From: Pedobacter segetis
GTDB lineage: Bacteria; Bacteroidota; Bacteroidia; Sphingobacteriales; Sphingobacteriaceae
Length of the DNA: 64,000 bases
Assembly (NCBI RefSeq): GCF_016623585.1
Contig: NZ_JAEHFY010000013.1
Location: 1 to 64,000, forward strand
Direction of reading: 5' to 3'
A program made the position numbers and the translations under genes. The notes beneath the pieces were generated by a model, which was not told the DNA's origin, made no database searches, and saw only the letters and a list, made by a program, of their open reading frames with translations. Positions 47,528 through 56,660 of the stretch are shown one piece after another. The stretch's first letter is position 1; each line of letters opens with the position of its first letter.

Positions 47528-47738
47528 ACTGTTAATAATAGAATTAATACTTTCTATAGAATATCTAAGAGTAATTTATTCTCTAATATTTTCAAATCAA
47601 TGAGATTTTGCTCTCATTAATAATTTCTAATAATTAAGGATTTTTAAGAGTTTGTGATTCCAATAAATCTACCTTTCGTCCCAATAAATTTTTCCATACT
47701 ATTGAAATTAAGGTTACAAATTAGTTTTTAAATTTATC
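47528..47738. other. Convergent gap with a 21-bp spaced direct repeat
   Basis: CCAATAAAT occurs at 47660-47668 and 47681-47689, exactly 21 bp apart. On the minus strand it reads ATTTATTGG, one base from the ATTTATCGG of the phased repeat at 39712. A small hairpin (AATGAGA/TCTCATT, 47599-47618) may end the transporter transcript. No gene is seen. Confidence 0.45.
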
Positions 47739-48866
47739 CTAAAAAGCTTCTCCCAAAGAAATATAAAAACCAGAAATCCTTTTCTCTCCTATGGGTTTTT
47801 CTCCCAAAGCATAATCGAACCTTAAGGCCAAACCTTTCTCAAGATCAAAGAAAATCCGGCCACCAATTCCATAGGTTGGTTTAAAACTGTTATCACTAAA
47901 ATTCCCCTTAGAATATACTTTTCCGGCCCCGCCAAAAGCAACCAAACCAAATCTTGGTACTGGCCTATATCTTATCTCGGCTTGTGAAGTAATCAAATTT
48001 TCATCACGATAACGCCCCGTATAATAGCCACGCATAAACTGATCGTTTCCTAATTGCCTCAAAACATAAAAGGGGATGGGATGGCTACTACTTAAAGATT
48101 CAAAAGTGGCGTTTAGCCCTAGGTTTATTTTATCGGATATTTTGTGGAAATTTCTCACATCTGCGGTAATTATAGAGCCTTCAAAATTTGGGGCGCCAAA
48201 AAAATCTGGTGAAAAACCAAACTGTGTTTTAAAATAAATCCCGCTAGAAGAATAAGAAACATTATCTCTGGTATCATAAAAGAATGTCCCCTTAAAAAAT
48301 AAAAACTGCCCTCCATTTTTATCCACGTAATTGGGGTTGGTGGTATAAATCCCCCCAATCTCTTTATCGGCATAAACCAAATTTTCATACTCCACACCGC
48401 CGCCTAAATAAAGTTTAGGGATAACTTTTTTCTCTATTTCTGCATTTAGCCTCAATCTTTTAAGGTTCAGAAGGTCTTCATCGGCTAAACGGGTATTATT
48501 CCCTGTTCCGTAAAAATTAAATGTTTGATCATAGTATTTGGTCTCAATTAAATAATGATAATTGTTTTTTGGTGCCCAAGCATCTGTTTTAAAGCTAAGT
48601 TGTAATTGCTTTTTAGTACTAAAAGCCGCTACCCCATAAATTTGGGATGCTTTGGTCTCTTTGTCTTTATAGTCGGTATAGAAAGAATATATCCCGGCCG
48701 CACCAAACTGAAATCCAGCTTCTTGCGAAAACCCAATGAGGGGGACAGGTAAAAAACTGTTATGCCTAGTGGTATCGTTAGAAAAAAGCTTTTCTATAAT
48801 TTTATTTTGTGCGGAAGCGCAAAACGGCGAAATAGATATAATGATGGAGTAAAAGAATTTTTTCAT
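47739..48866 (-). CDS. BamA/TamA-type (Omp85 surface antigen) outer membrane protein
   Basis: An outer membrane beta-barrel of the bacterial surface antigen family, 375 aa from the ATG at 48866, which gives a clean signal peptide (MKKFFYSIIISISPFCASAQ). A start 30 bp upstream would spoil it. The N-terminal region is short, with no room for POTRA domains. The barrel shows LPVPLIGFSQEAGFQFGAAG, FFYDTRDNV and the GSGGRIFF-like KPTYGIGGRIFFDLEKG, and ends YISLGEAF with a terminal Phe. Such short members are thought to be outer membrane channels or patatin-barrel relatives. Role unknown. Confidence 0.82.
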   Translation of the reverse strand: MKKFFYSIIISISPFCASAQNKIIEKLFSNDTTRHNSFLPVPLIGFSQEAGFQFGAAGIYSFYTDYKDKETKASQIYGVAAFSTKKQLQLSFKTDAWAPKNNYHYLIETKYYDQTFNFYGTGNNTRLADEDLLNLKRLRLNAEIEKKVIPKLYLGGGVEYENLVYADKEIGGIYTTNPNYVDKNGGQFLFFKGTFFYDTRDNVSYSSSGIYFKTQFGFSPDFFGAPNFEGSIITADVRNFHKISDKINLGLNATFESLSSSHPIPFYVLRQLGNDQFMRGYYTGRYRDENLITSQAEIRYRPVPRFGLVAFGGAGKVYSKGNFSDNSFKPTYGIGGRIFFDLEKGLALRFDYALGEKPIGEKRISGFYISLGEAF

Positions 48867-48925
48867 TAGTTTAATCAAAGCTGCAAAGTAATGCAATTTC
48901 CACGTACAATTATCAATCCTTTTCT

Positions 48926-48953
48926 TTTGATCGGTCCTAAAATCCTATTTTTG
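48926..48953 (+). promoter_or_regulatory. Bacteroidota-type promoter of the deoxyhypusine-synthase homologue
   Basis: TTTG (48926-48929), 16-nt spacer, TATTTTTG (48946-48953), an exact TAnnTTTG. The gene starts at 48971. The spacing is a little short. Confidence 0.5.
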
Positions 48954-48970
48954 AAAAAAAATAGTATATC

Positions 48971-49951
48971 ATGAATCAAGAAAGAGGCCCAATTTCACAG
49001 TTTATAGAAAAGAATTACCTGCATTTTAATTCAGCAGCTTTAATGGATGCCGCAAAAGGTTATGAAACCCATTTAGCAGAAGGTGGTAAAATGATGATTA
49101 CCTTAGCAGGTGCAATGAGTACCGCAGAATTAGGTATTTCCTTGGCAGAAATGATCAGGCAAGATAAAGTGGCGATTATCTCCTGTACAGGGGCAAATTT
49201 AGAAGAAGACATCATGAATTTGGTTGCCCATTCGCATTACAAAAGGGTACCTAACTATCGCGATTTAAGCCCTCAAGACGAGTGGGATTTGTTAGAGAAC
49301 CATTATAATAGGGTAACGGATACCTGTATCCCAGAAGAGGAGGCTTTCCGTCGTTTGCAAAAGCATATCCAAAAAATTTGGATGGATGCAGAGGCTGCGG
49401 GAGAAAGATATTTCCCTCATGAATTTATGTATAAAATGCTTTTGAGCGGCGATTTAGAACAATACTATGAGATTGACCCTAAAAATTCTTGGATGCTCGC
49501 TGCTGCAGAAAAAAACCTGCCCATAGTGGTGCCAGGGTGGGAAGATTCTACCATGGGAAATATTTTTGCCTCGTATGTGATAAAAGCACAGTTAAAGGCA
49601 ACAACCGTTAAAGGTGGCATAGAATATATGGCTTGGCTTGCTGATTGGTATGTTAAAAATTCTGATGGGAAAGGTATCGGTTTCTTTCAAATTGGTGGCG
49701 GCATAGCAGGCGATTTCCCAATTTGCGTAGTCCCAATGTTGTATCAAGATATGGAAATGGAAAATATTCCTTTTTGGAGTTATTTCTGTCAAATCTCAGA
49801 TTCTACCACCTCTTATGGTTCATATTCTGGGGCAGTACCAAATGAGAAGATCACTTGGGGTAAACTGGATATACATACGCCTAAATTTATTGTAGAGTCA
49901 GACGCAACCATTGTTGCCCCCTTAATTTTCGCATGGATATTAAAACAATAA
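48971..49951 (+). CDS. Deoxyhypusine synthase family protein
   Basis: A homologue of eukaryotic and archaeal deoxyhypusine synthase, the NAD-dependent enzyme that transfers aminobutyl from spermidine to a lysine of eIF5A. It is 326 aa. The Rossmann-like core has MMITLAGAMSTAELG, VAIISCTGANLEEDIMNL and FFQIGGGIAGDFPIC. Lys298 in TWGKLD lines up with the catalytic lysine (human Lys329, SWGK). Bacteria lack eIF5A, so another acceptor is expected; a homospermidine-synthase-like or agmatine-related reaction has been suggested for bacterial members. It is monocistronic, with its own promoter and a shared terminator. Confidence 0.9.
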   Translation: MNQERGPISQFIEKNYLHFNSAALMDAAKGYETHLAEGGKMMITLAGAMSTAELGISLAEMIRQDKVAIISCTGANLEEDIMNLVAHSHYKRVPNYRDLSPQDEWDLLENHYNRVTDTCIPEEEAFRRLQKHIQKIWMDAEAAGERYFPHEFMYKMLLSGDLEQYYEIDPKNSWMLAAAEKNLPIVVPGWEDSTMGNIFASYVIKAQLKATTVKGGIEYMAWLADWYVKNSDGKGIGFFQIGGGIAGDFPICVVPMLYQDMEMENIPFWSYFCQISDSTTSYGSYSGAVPNEKITWGKLDIHTPKFIVESDATIVAPLIFAWILKQ

Positions 49952-49970
49952 ATCATTAAAAACCCCATAA

Positions 49971-50002
49971 AAAAAGCAGGATCTTAACAAGTCCTGCTTT
50001 TT
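49971..50002. terminator. Bidirectional terminator
   Basis: AAAAAGCAGGA and TCCTGCTTTTT pair perfectly (11 bp) around a 10-base loop, with T runs on both strands. It serves the deoxyhypusine-synthase homologue (plus) and the small membrane protein (minus). Confidence 0.88.
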
Positions 50003-50036
50003 TTATTATAGAAACAACTAAATTGACTGTTGCTAA

Positions 50037-50252
50037 TTACTGATTTCTAGTTTTATAATCTGGTAATGAGTTTGCAAATATCACAACTCCAACTCCGGCA
50101 ATAAATAAGCCCCCAAAAAAGTAGAGTGCTGCAGCTTTAATTCCATTGGTAGAATCTGCTGGGTTAAAAGAAACTGCAGGTGTTAAAACAATAGATCCTA
50201 TTAAGATTAAAACACCAATAACAATGATAGAAATACCAAGCGACTTTTTCAT
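50037..50252 (-). CDS. Small two-helix membrane protein
   Basis: 71 aa with two hydrophobic helices (about 5-27 and 41-63) separated by a short loop (SFNPADSTNGIK) and a charged C-terminus (SLPDYKTRNQ). The frame begins MKKSLGISIIVIGVL, and a bidirectional terminator follows the stop, which supports a real gene. Its family is not recognised, and no operon partner is present. Confidence 0.6.
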   Translation of the reverse strand: MKKSLGISIIVIGVLILIGSIVLTPAVSFNPADSTNGIKAAALYFFGGLFIAGVGVVIFANSLPDYKTRNQ

Positions 50253-50574
50253 TTTTTTTAAATTTATGAGGCAAATATAATAAACTGTTTAAATTTTTTG
50301 GGAGAAATATTTAATGAGCAACTTAAATTTACCAGATTAATAATAGGGCGTTGCCCAACATTATCGTGAAGGGGGCACATCATACGCCATATTTCTTACC
50401 ATAAAAAATCGATCAAAGGATATCGCTCTTATGGATTAAGCAAAAGAAATCGTTAAACGGATATAAATAAGTTGTGAAAACTCAAAATAAAAAGAATCCC
50501 GATATTATATTTTTTGTCGATTGTTTAAATCAAAAAAGGCTAAAACATACGCTAAACCATCTTTAAACATATTG

Positions 50575-50591
50575 TTTAGAATAATTCTAAA
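50575..50591. promoter_or_regulatory. 17-bp palindrome upstream of the actA promoter
   Basis: TTTAGAAT-A-ATTCTAAA is perfectly symmetric around one base. The inner 7-1-7 layout (TTAGAAT-n-ATTCTAA) resembles the boxes of Fur/PerR-family regulators. It lies 20 bp before the -33 element, a place more fitting for an activator than for a repressor. Confidence 0.5.
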
Positions 50592-50611
50592 TTATTAATA
50601 TCAGTCATGAA

Positions 50612-50645
50612 TTTGTCAGCCCATGATTAAATAATTATACTTTTG
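50612..50645 (+). promoter_or_regulatory. Promoter of the actABCDEF-cox operon
   Basis: TTTG (50612-50615), 22-nt spacer, TACTTTTG (50638-50645), an exact TAnnTTTG. The leader to the actA ATG would be about 75 nt. Confidence 0.65.
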
Positions 50646-50727
50646 TGCTTCAGAAATGTGAATTAAGAAACCTTAACCGCACATTTTTAATACCCTAATA
50701 TTTTAATTTTTGTATAAGAAACTCAAT

Positions 50728-52098
50728 ATGAGAAACTTCTCATCTGATTTAAGAAGATTTTTAAGACCATTGGCAATAGCATCTGTTATCGCTTTTGGTG
50801 CTTTAAGTTCATCGCTAGCTCAAACGGCTCCAGCAGATTCAGCAAAAACTGCCGCTCCTGCAGAAAAAGCTGCAGGAGGTGCAGCCCCAATAGGTGATTC
50901 AAAGGCCGGTGAAGCTTTATTTAAAGCAAATTGTACTTCATGCCATGCTTTAAACAAGAGGGTTTTAGGCCCGGCTCTTGCCGGTGTTACCGAAAAACAA
51001 AGCAGAGAATGGCTTCACAAATGGATCAAAAATTCTCCTGCTTTTATAGCAACAGGAGATAAAGATGCCGTTGCCATTTATGAAGAGTTCAATAAAGCAG
51101 GGATGACCCCTTTCCCGCAATTTAGCGACAACGATATTGATAATATATTAGCTTACATAAAAGTAGAGGGTGATAAAAAACCTGCGGCAGCAGCAGGTTC
51201 GGGCGCAGCAACTGCAGATGCAGCGGGCACTTCAGATGGCGGGATCAGTAATTTTATGATATTCGGTTTAATTGCCGTAGTGGTAATTGCGTTCTTGGTA
51301 ATACTGGTTTTAAACCGAGTTATTGGTACCTTGGAGCGTTTATTGCTCAAAAAAGAAGGCGAAGTTATACTGCCAGATGAACAAGACGATGAAGACGCAG
51401 AGCCAAAAGATAGATTAGCAACTGTTAAAAAGCTTGCAAAGAACAAGAAATTGGTGTTCTTTGTGGTTTTAGCGGTTACCATTACTTTGGGTTCTTTTGG
51501 ATGGATGGGATTATGGAATACTGGCGTACAACAAGGCTATCAACCGGTACAACCTATCAAGTTTTCGCATCAATTACATGCCGGTACTAATCAAATACAG
51601 TGTCAATATTGCCATTCTGGCGCATGGAAATCTAAGAACGCAACCATTCCTTCTTTAAATATTTGTATGAACTGCCATAAATATGTTCAAGCAACAGAGA
51701 AATACAATGGAGAAATTTCACCAGAAATAGCTAAAATTTATTCTGCTTTAGATTACAATCCAGAAACTCAAAAATATGGAGATAATCCTCGCCCTATTGA
51801 ATGGGTAAGGATCCACAACTTGCCAGATTTGGCTTACTTCAATCACTCACAACACGTAAAGGTTGCAGGTATTAAATGCCAAAAATGTCATGGCCCAATT
51901 CAAGAAATGCAAGAAGTTTATCAATATTCTCCACTTACCATGAAATGGTGTATCAATTGTCATAAAGAAACTCAGGTTAACTCTAAAGGAAACCCTTATT
52001 ATGATAAAGTGATTGCTGCACATGATAAGATCAAAAAAGGAGAAAAAGTTACTGCCGCTGTTTTAGGTGGTATCGAGTGTGGTAAATGTCATTATTAA
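50728..52098 (+). CDS. actA: Alternative complex III subunit ActA, multihaem cytochrome c
   Basis: The periplasmic electron-relay subunit of the quinol-oxidising alternative complex III. The ATG at 50728 (MRNFSSDLRRFLRP) gives a signal peptide (SSSLAQ); a TTG 18 bp earlier is less likely. An N-terminal monohaem domain with CTSCH (about 69-73) is followed by a Gly/Ala linker, a transmembrane helix (about 175-197), a second helix (about 235-260) and a C-terminal pentahaem part with CQYCH, CMNCH, CQKCH, CINCH and CGKCH (about residues 292, 315, 386, 408 and 451). That makes six haem sites, one more than the pentahaem core. It heads the operon. Confidence 0.93.
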   Translation: MRNFSSDLRRFLRPLAIASVIAFGALSSSLAQTAPADSAKTAAPAEKAAGGAAPIGDSKAGEALFKANCTSCHALNKRVLGPALAGVTEKQSREWLHKWIKNSPAFIATGDKDAVAIYEEFNKAGMTPFPQFSDNDIDNILAYIKVEGDKKPAAAAGSGAATADAAGTSDGGISNFMIFGLIAVVVIAFLVILVLNRVIGTLERLLLKKEGEVILPDEQDDEDAEPKDRLATVKKLAKNKKLVFFVVLAVTITLGSFGWMGLWNTGVQQGYQPVQPIKFSHQLHAGTNQIQCQYCHSGAWKSKNATIPSLNICMNCHKYVQATEKYNGEISPEIAKIYSALDYNPETQKYGDNPRPIEWVRIHNLPDLAYFNHSQHVKVAGIKCQKCHGPIQEMQEVYQYSPLTMKWCINCHKETQVNSKGNPYYDKVIAAHDKIKKGEKVTAAVLGGIECGKCHY

Positions 52099-52135
52099 TA
52101 ATTAGCAACAAACATTACAGTCTTATATAGCTTAA

Positions 52136-55100
52136 ATGGAGAGCACAAAAAAATATTGGAAAGGTTTAGAGGAAGTTCAAAAGACTCCTGAGTTCGTTGA
52201 AAGAAATAAACACGAATTTGCAGAACCACTTCCTGTAGAAGAATTATTAGAAGGTACAGGTTTAAACTCACCTACACCTCGTAGAGATTTTTTAAAAGCA
52301 ATGGGTTTTGGATTGGGAGCAGTAAGCTTAGCGGCTTGTAACGTTGCCCCGGTTGTTAAATCTGTTCCTTATTTGATTAAACCAGAAGAAGTTACCCCGG
52401 GTGTACCTAACTATTATGTTTCTAGCTACAAAGGCGGAAGTATTTTGGTAAAAACTAGGGAAGGAAGGCCTATTAAAATTGAGGGTAACCCGAAATGCTT
52501 AATTAACAATGGCGGTTTAAACGCCCAAGCACAAGCGGCAGTTTTAGATTTGTATGATATCTCAAAGCTAAAAGGACCCGTTGTTAACGGAGTGGATAAA
52601 TCTTGGGAAGATCTTGATACTTATGTTAAACAAGCACTGTCAAAAGTCCAAGCATCTGGTAAGTCCATCGTATTGGTAAGCAATACCGTTAACAGTCCAT
52701 CTACAAAAGCGGCTATCGCAGATTTTTCTGCTACTTACCCGGCAACCAAGCATATCATGGTAGATCCGGTGTCATACTCAGGTATTTTAAAAGCAAACCA
52801 AACTAGTTTTGGTAAGGCGGTTTTGCCCCAATATCATTTTGAAAAAGCAAACGTAATTGTAAGTTTTGGTGCTGATTTCTTGGGATCATGGATTTCCCCA
52901 GTTCAATTTACCAAGCAATATGTTAAAAACAGAAACTTAGCTTCGTTAGAAGATAAGAAAATGTCCCGTCATATTCATTTTGAGACTGGGATGAGTTTAA
53001 CGGGTACAAAGGCCGACTCAAGAATACCTGTAAAATTATCAGAAGAAGGGCCAGCTTTGCTAAACTTATACTCAGCAATCACAGGATTTTCTAACGGAGG
53101 CGCCTCACTTTCTGATAACAATGCCGCAGATGCTGCCGTTAAATTGGCTGCTAAAGAGTTATTGGCCGCTAAAGGTGCCGCATTGGTGGTCTCTGGTTCT
53201 AATGATCCAGCAACGCAAAGCATCGTTAATGTAATCAACAGCGCATTAGGTAGTTATGGATCAACTATAGATTTAGATAATCCATCATACCAATATATGG
53301 GAGATGATGCCGCATTTGCAATGTTGCTATCCGATATGAAGGCAGGGAGAGTTGGGGCTGTTATGTTTTTAAACTCCAATCCGGCATATTTTTCGGCAAC
53401 ATCGAAAGATTTTGCAGAAAGCATCAAAAAAGTTGACTTAACAATATCTTTTGCAGATAGGGTTGATGAAACCGCTGCTTTATGCCAAGTTGTAGCCCCA
53501 AACCATAATTTCTTAGAAGCATGGGGCGATGAAAATGCAGTTGAAGGTTACTATACAATTGTGCAACCAACTATTAATCCGATCTACAATACCCGTCAAG
53601 CAGAATTAAGTATGCTAAATTGGGCAAATACTCCTGTTCAAGATTACTATACTTACGTAAGGGGGAATTGGGAAAAGACCGTTTTAGCCGCTGCTGGTTT
53701 AAAGTGGGATGATATTTTGCAATCTGGTTTTGTATCGATGGCTGCTAAACCAATAACAACCAACGTAACCACAACAGATATTTCTAATGCAGTTTCTACA
53801 ATTATAAAACAAAGTAAAGCATTAGACAAAGATATTCAGCTACAGGTTTATCAATCTGTGGCAATAGGTTCTGGCGAGCAAGCAAATAATCCTTTGTTAC
53901 AAGAAACACCAGATCCGGTTTCAAAAGTAACTTGGGATAACTATGTTGCCATCAATCCTAAATATGCACAAAAACTAGGTATAGCTCAATTTGATATCGT
54001 TACGGTAAAAGGAGCTAATTATTCAATTGATTTACCCGTTCTTCATCAACCTGGCCAAGCGCAAGGTACCGTTTCTGTTGCCTTGGGATATGGAAGAAAA
54101 AATGCCGGTAAAGTTGGAGACAACGTTGGTCAGAATGCTTATCCATTTTTGAGTTTTGTAAACGGGACACTTCAAAATAATACTACCGTTACTGTAACAA
54201 AAACCGGTGGTTATGAAGAATTAGCGCAAACACAAACCCACCACACTTATGAAGGTAGGGGCATTATTAGAGAGGCTACTTTTGCTGAGTATAAAAAAGA
54301 CCCTGCACATGGCAGTGGTAACCATGGAGAGAAAAAACATGAATCTTACGATTTATGGAAAAAATACGATCATCCTGGGCATAATTGGGTAATGGCTATC
54401 GACTTAAATGCCTGTACTGGTTGCGGTGCCTGTATTGTAGCCTGTAGTGCCGAAAACAATGTGCCAGTTGTTGGTAAAGATGAAGTAAGACGTAGAAGGG
54501 AAATGCACTGGATACGTATTGATAGATATTACACTTTTGAAGACGGCGATAAAAAGCTAACAGATGAAGATTCTATCGTAGAGATGGGCGGTAATATGGA
54601 AAATGTTTCTGTGGTGCATCAGCCCATGATGTGTCAGCATTGTGATCATGCCCCTTGTGAAACCGTTTGCCCTGTTCTAGCTACTGTTCATTCTAACGAA
54701 GGGATTAACCACATGGCTTATAACCGTTGTGTTGGAACAAGATATTGTGCAAACAACTGTCCTTACAAGGTTCGTCGTTTTAACTGGTTTAACTATTGGA
54801 ACGACTCTAGATTTGATAATTATTTGAACAATGAATTTACACAATTAGTTTTGAATCCGGATGTTACCACTCGTTTCCGAGGTGTAATGGAGAAATGCTC
54901 TATGTGTTTACAACGTATCCAAGCAGGTAAATTGCAAGCTAAGATAGATAAGAGAGTATTAGTTGATGGGGATATTAAAGTTGCTTGCCAACAAACTTGT
55001 CCTGCTAATGCAATTGTATTTGGAGATGCTAACGATCCTAATTCAGAAGTTTCTAAAGCACTAACTAATGAAAGAGCTTACTATGTACTGGAAGAATTAA

Positions 55101-55162
55101 ACGTTCAACCGGGTGTAGGCTACATGACAAAAATCACAAACAAAGGATTACAAGAAGCTTAA
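52136..55162 (+). CDS. actB: Alternative complex III subunit ActB, molybdopterin-oxidoreductase-like iron-sulfur protein
   Basis: The iron-sulfur subunit of alternative complex III, 1008 aa. The N-terminus carries a Tat-like signal inside the protein (PRRDFLKAMGFGLGAVSLAAC, about residues 49-69). The large central region (about 80-720) is a molybdopterin-oxidoreductase fold without a visible cofactor-binding cysteine, as usual for ActB. The C-terminal ferredoxin part has four cysteine groups: CTGCGACIVAC (about 760), CQHCDHAPCETVCP, CVGTRYCANNCP and CSMCLQRI with CQQTCP, which fits three [4Fe-4S] and one [3Fe-4S]. It follows actA by 37 bp. Confidence 0.95.
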   Translation: MESTKKYWKGLEEVQKTPEFVERNKHEFAEPLPVEELLEGTGLNSPTPRRDFLKAMGFGLGAVSLAACNVAPVVKSVPYLIKPEEVTPGVPNYYVSSYKGGSILVKTREGRPIKIEGNPKCLINNGGLNAQAQAAVLDLYDISKLKGPVVNGVDKSWEDLDTYVKQALSKVQASGKSIVLVSNTVNSPSTKAAIADFSATYPATKHIMVDPVSYSGILKANQTSFGKAVLPQYHFEKANVIVSFGADFLGSWISPVQFTKQYVKNRNLASLEDKKMSRHIHFETGMSLTGTKADSRIPVKLSEEGPALLNLYSAITGFSNGGASLSDNNAADAAVKLAAKELLAAKGAALVVSGSNDPATQSIVNVINSALGSYGSTIDLDNPSYQYMGDDAAFAMLLSDMKAGRVGAVMFLNSNPAYFSATSKDFAESIKKVDLTISFADRVDETAALCQVVAPNHNFLEAWGDENAVEGYYTIVQPTINPIYNTRQAELSMLNWANTPVQDYYTYVRGNWEKTVLAAAGLKWDDILQSGFVSMAAKPITTNVTTTDISNAVSTIIKQSKALDKDIQLQVYQSVAIGSGEQANNPLLQETPDPVSKVTWDNYVAINPKYAQKLGIAQFDIVTVKGANYSIDLPVLHQPGQAQGTVSVALGYGRKNAGKVGDNVGQNAYPFLSFVNGTLQNNTTVTVTKTGGYEELAQTQTHHTYEGRGIIREATFAEYKKDPAHGSGNHGEKKHESYDLWKKYDHPGHNWVMAIDLNACTGCGACIVACSAENNVPVVGKDEVRRRREMHWIRIDRYYTFEDGDKKLTDEDSIVEMGGNMENVSVVHQPMMCQHCDHAPCETVCPVLATVHSNEGINHMAYNRCVGTRYCANNCPYKVRRFNWFNYWNDSRFDNYLNNEFTQLVLNPDVTTRFRGVMEKCSMCLQRIQAGKLQAKIDKRVLVDGDIKVACQQTCPANAIVFGDANDPNSEVSKALTNERAYYVLEELNVQPGVGYMTKITNKGLQEA

Positions 55163-55185
55163 TATTTAAAAATATAATTTAAGAT

Positions 55186-56658
55186 ATGTCATCTCATAAC
55201 GAATCAATATTAAGAGAACCATTAATAACCGGTAAGGATATTACTTACGCAAAGATCACCGATGATGTTTTGTGGCCGGTAGAAAACAAGCCTAACAGGG
55301 CTTGGTGGATCGGATTTATAGTTGCCGCAATGGGCGCATGCCTTTGGTTGTTTGCGGTTAGTTATACTTTCTGGAACGGAATTGGAGCTTGGGGATTAAA
55401 CAAGACCGTTGGTTGGGCTTGGGATATTACAGGTTTCGTATGGTGGGTAGGTATCGGTCATGCGGGTACTTTAATTTCTGCGGTATTGTTGCTGTTCCGC
55501 CAAAAATGGAGAAATTCTATCAACAGATCAGCAGAAGCGATGACCATCTTTGCGGTAATTTGTGCAGCCACATACGTTGTATCGCACATGGGCCGCCCTT
55601 GGTTAGCTTATTGGCCGTTACCATTGCCAAACCAGTTTGGGTCTTTATGGGTCAACTTTAACTCACCCCTAGTTTGGGACGTGTTTGCAATATCTACTTA
55701 CTTCTCTGTTTCATTGGTGTTCTGGTATGTAGGTTTATTGCCAGATATTGCTACAATTAGGGATAGGGCAACAGGATTAAAAAGAAGAATTTATTCTATA
55801 CTTTCTTTCGGCTGGACGGGTTCTGTTAAAACTTGGCAGAGGTTTGAAACCGTTTCATTAATATTAGCCGGTGTGGCAACTCCATTGGTACTTTCTGTAC
55901 ATACCATCGTATCTATGGATTTTGCAACATCTCTTATCCCGGGATGGCACACTACAATTTTCCCTCCTTATTTTGTTGCAGGAGCTATATTTTCTGGGTT
56001 TGCAATGGTACAAACTTTATTATTGGTAACCAGAAAAGTATTAGGATTAGAGAATTACATTACCATGTTCCACATAGAATCGATGAATAAGATCATCGTT
56101 TTAACAGGTTCAATAGTAGGGGTAGCCTATTTAAGTGAGTTCTTTATAGCATGGTATTCTGGTGTTGAAGGCGAACAATATACCTTTTTGCATAGATTTA
56201 CTGGGCCATATTGGTGGGCAGGTTGTTTTATGTACGGTTGTAACGTAGTGATGCCTCAATTGTTCTGGTTTAAGAAGATAAGAACAAATATTGCCATTTC
56301 TTGGTGCTTATCAATTGTGGTAAACATTGGTATGTGGTTCGAGAGGTTTGTAATCATCGTACTCTCATTAAACAGAGATTATTTGCCATCAAGTTGGGCC
56401 ATGTTTTACCCTACATGGGTTGATATTTCTGTATTTGTTGGCTCAATAGGTGTATTCTTTACATTATTCCTGCTGTTTATCAGGGTTTTGCCATCCGTTG
56501 CTATGGCAGAGGTAAGGTTGATATTAAAGTCTTCTTCAGAACAGGCTAAAAAGAAATTAATGAAAGAAGGCAAAGTGAATGAGGCCGAGGCTGAATATTA
56601 TGTGGAGTCTCTGAATGCCTATGATAGTGTAGAACAAGCAGATTACGTAAAAATTTAA
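55186..56658 (+). CDS. actC: Alternative complex III subunit ActC (NrfD/PsrC-type)
   Basis: An integral membrane subunit of the NrfD/PsrC superfamily, 490 aa with about ten transmembrane helices, considered the quinol-binding part together with ActF. Helix text such as WWIGFIVAAMGACLWLFAV, GFVWWVGIGHAGTLISAVLLL and FFTLFLLFIRVLPSVAM is typical; the GIGHAGTLISA histidine stretch is a family mark near the quinone site. The C-terminus is soluble and charged. The gene follows actB by 23 bp and is 2 bp from actD. Confidence 0.95.
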   Translation: MSSHNESILREPLITGKDITYAKITDDVLWPVENKPNRAWWIGFIVAAMGACLWLFAVSYTFWNGIGAWGLNKTVGWAWDITGFVWWVGIGHAGTLISAVLLLFRQKWRNSINRSAEAMTIFAVICAATYVVSHMGRPWLAYWPLPLPNQFGSLWVNFNSPLVWDVFAISTYFSVSLVFWYVGLLPDIATIRDRATGLKRRIYSILSFGWTGSVKTWQRFETVSLILAGVATPLVLSVHTIVSMDFATSLIPGWHTTIFPPYFVAGAIFSGFAMVQTLLLVTRKVLGLENYITMFHIESMNKIIVLTGSIVGVAYLSEFFIAWYSGVEGEQYTFLHRFTGPYWWAGCFMYGCNVVMPQLFWFKKIRTNIAISWCLSIVVNIGMWFERFVIIVLSLNRDYLPSSWAMFYPTWVDISVFVGSIGVFFTLFLLFIRVLPSVAMAEVRLILKSSSEQAKKKLMKEGKVNEAEAEYYVESLNAYDSVEQADYVKI

Positions 56659-56660
56659 CA

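Larger units (their letters stand above)
50253..50727. other. 475-bp upstream region of the respiratory operon
   Basis: It holds a GGGC-GTT-GCCC repeat fragment near 50346-50356, the palindrome at 50575-50591 and the promoter at 50612-50645. The remainder is AT-rich with no ORF or RNA gene recognised. Confidence 0.6.

Noticed and set aside
50345-50400. GGGC-GTT-GCCC text as a terminator or gene remnant
   Set aside because: It is a short palindrome without a T tract; similar text appears in the repeat element at 23779, so it is most likely a dispersed repeat fragment.
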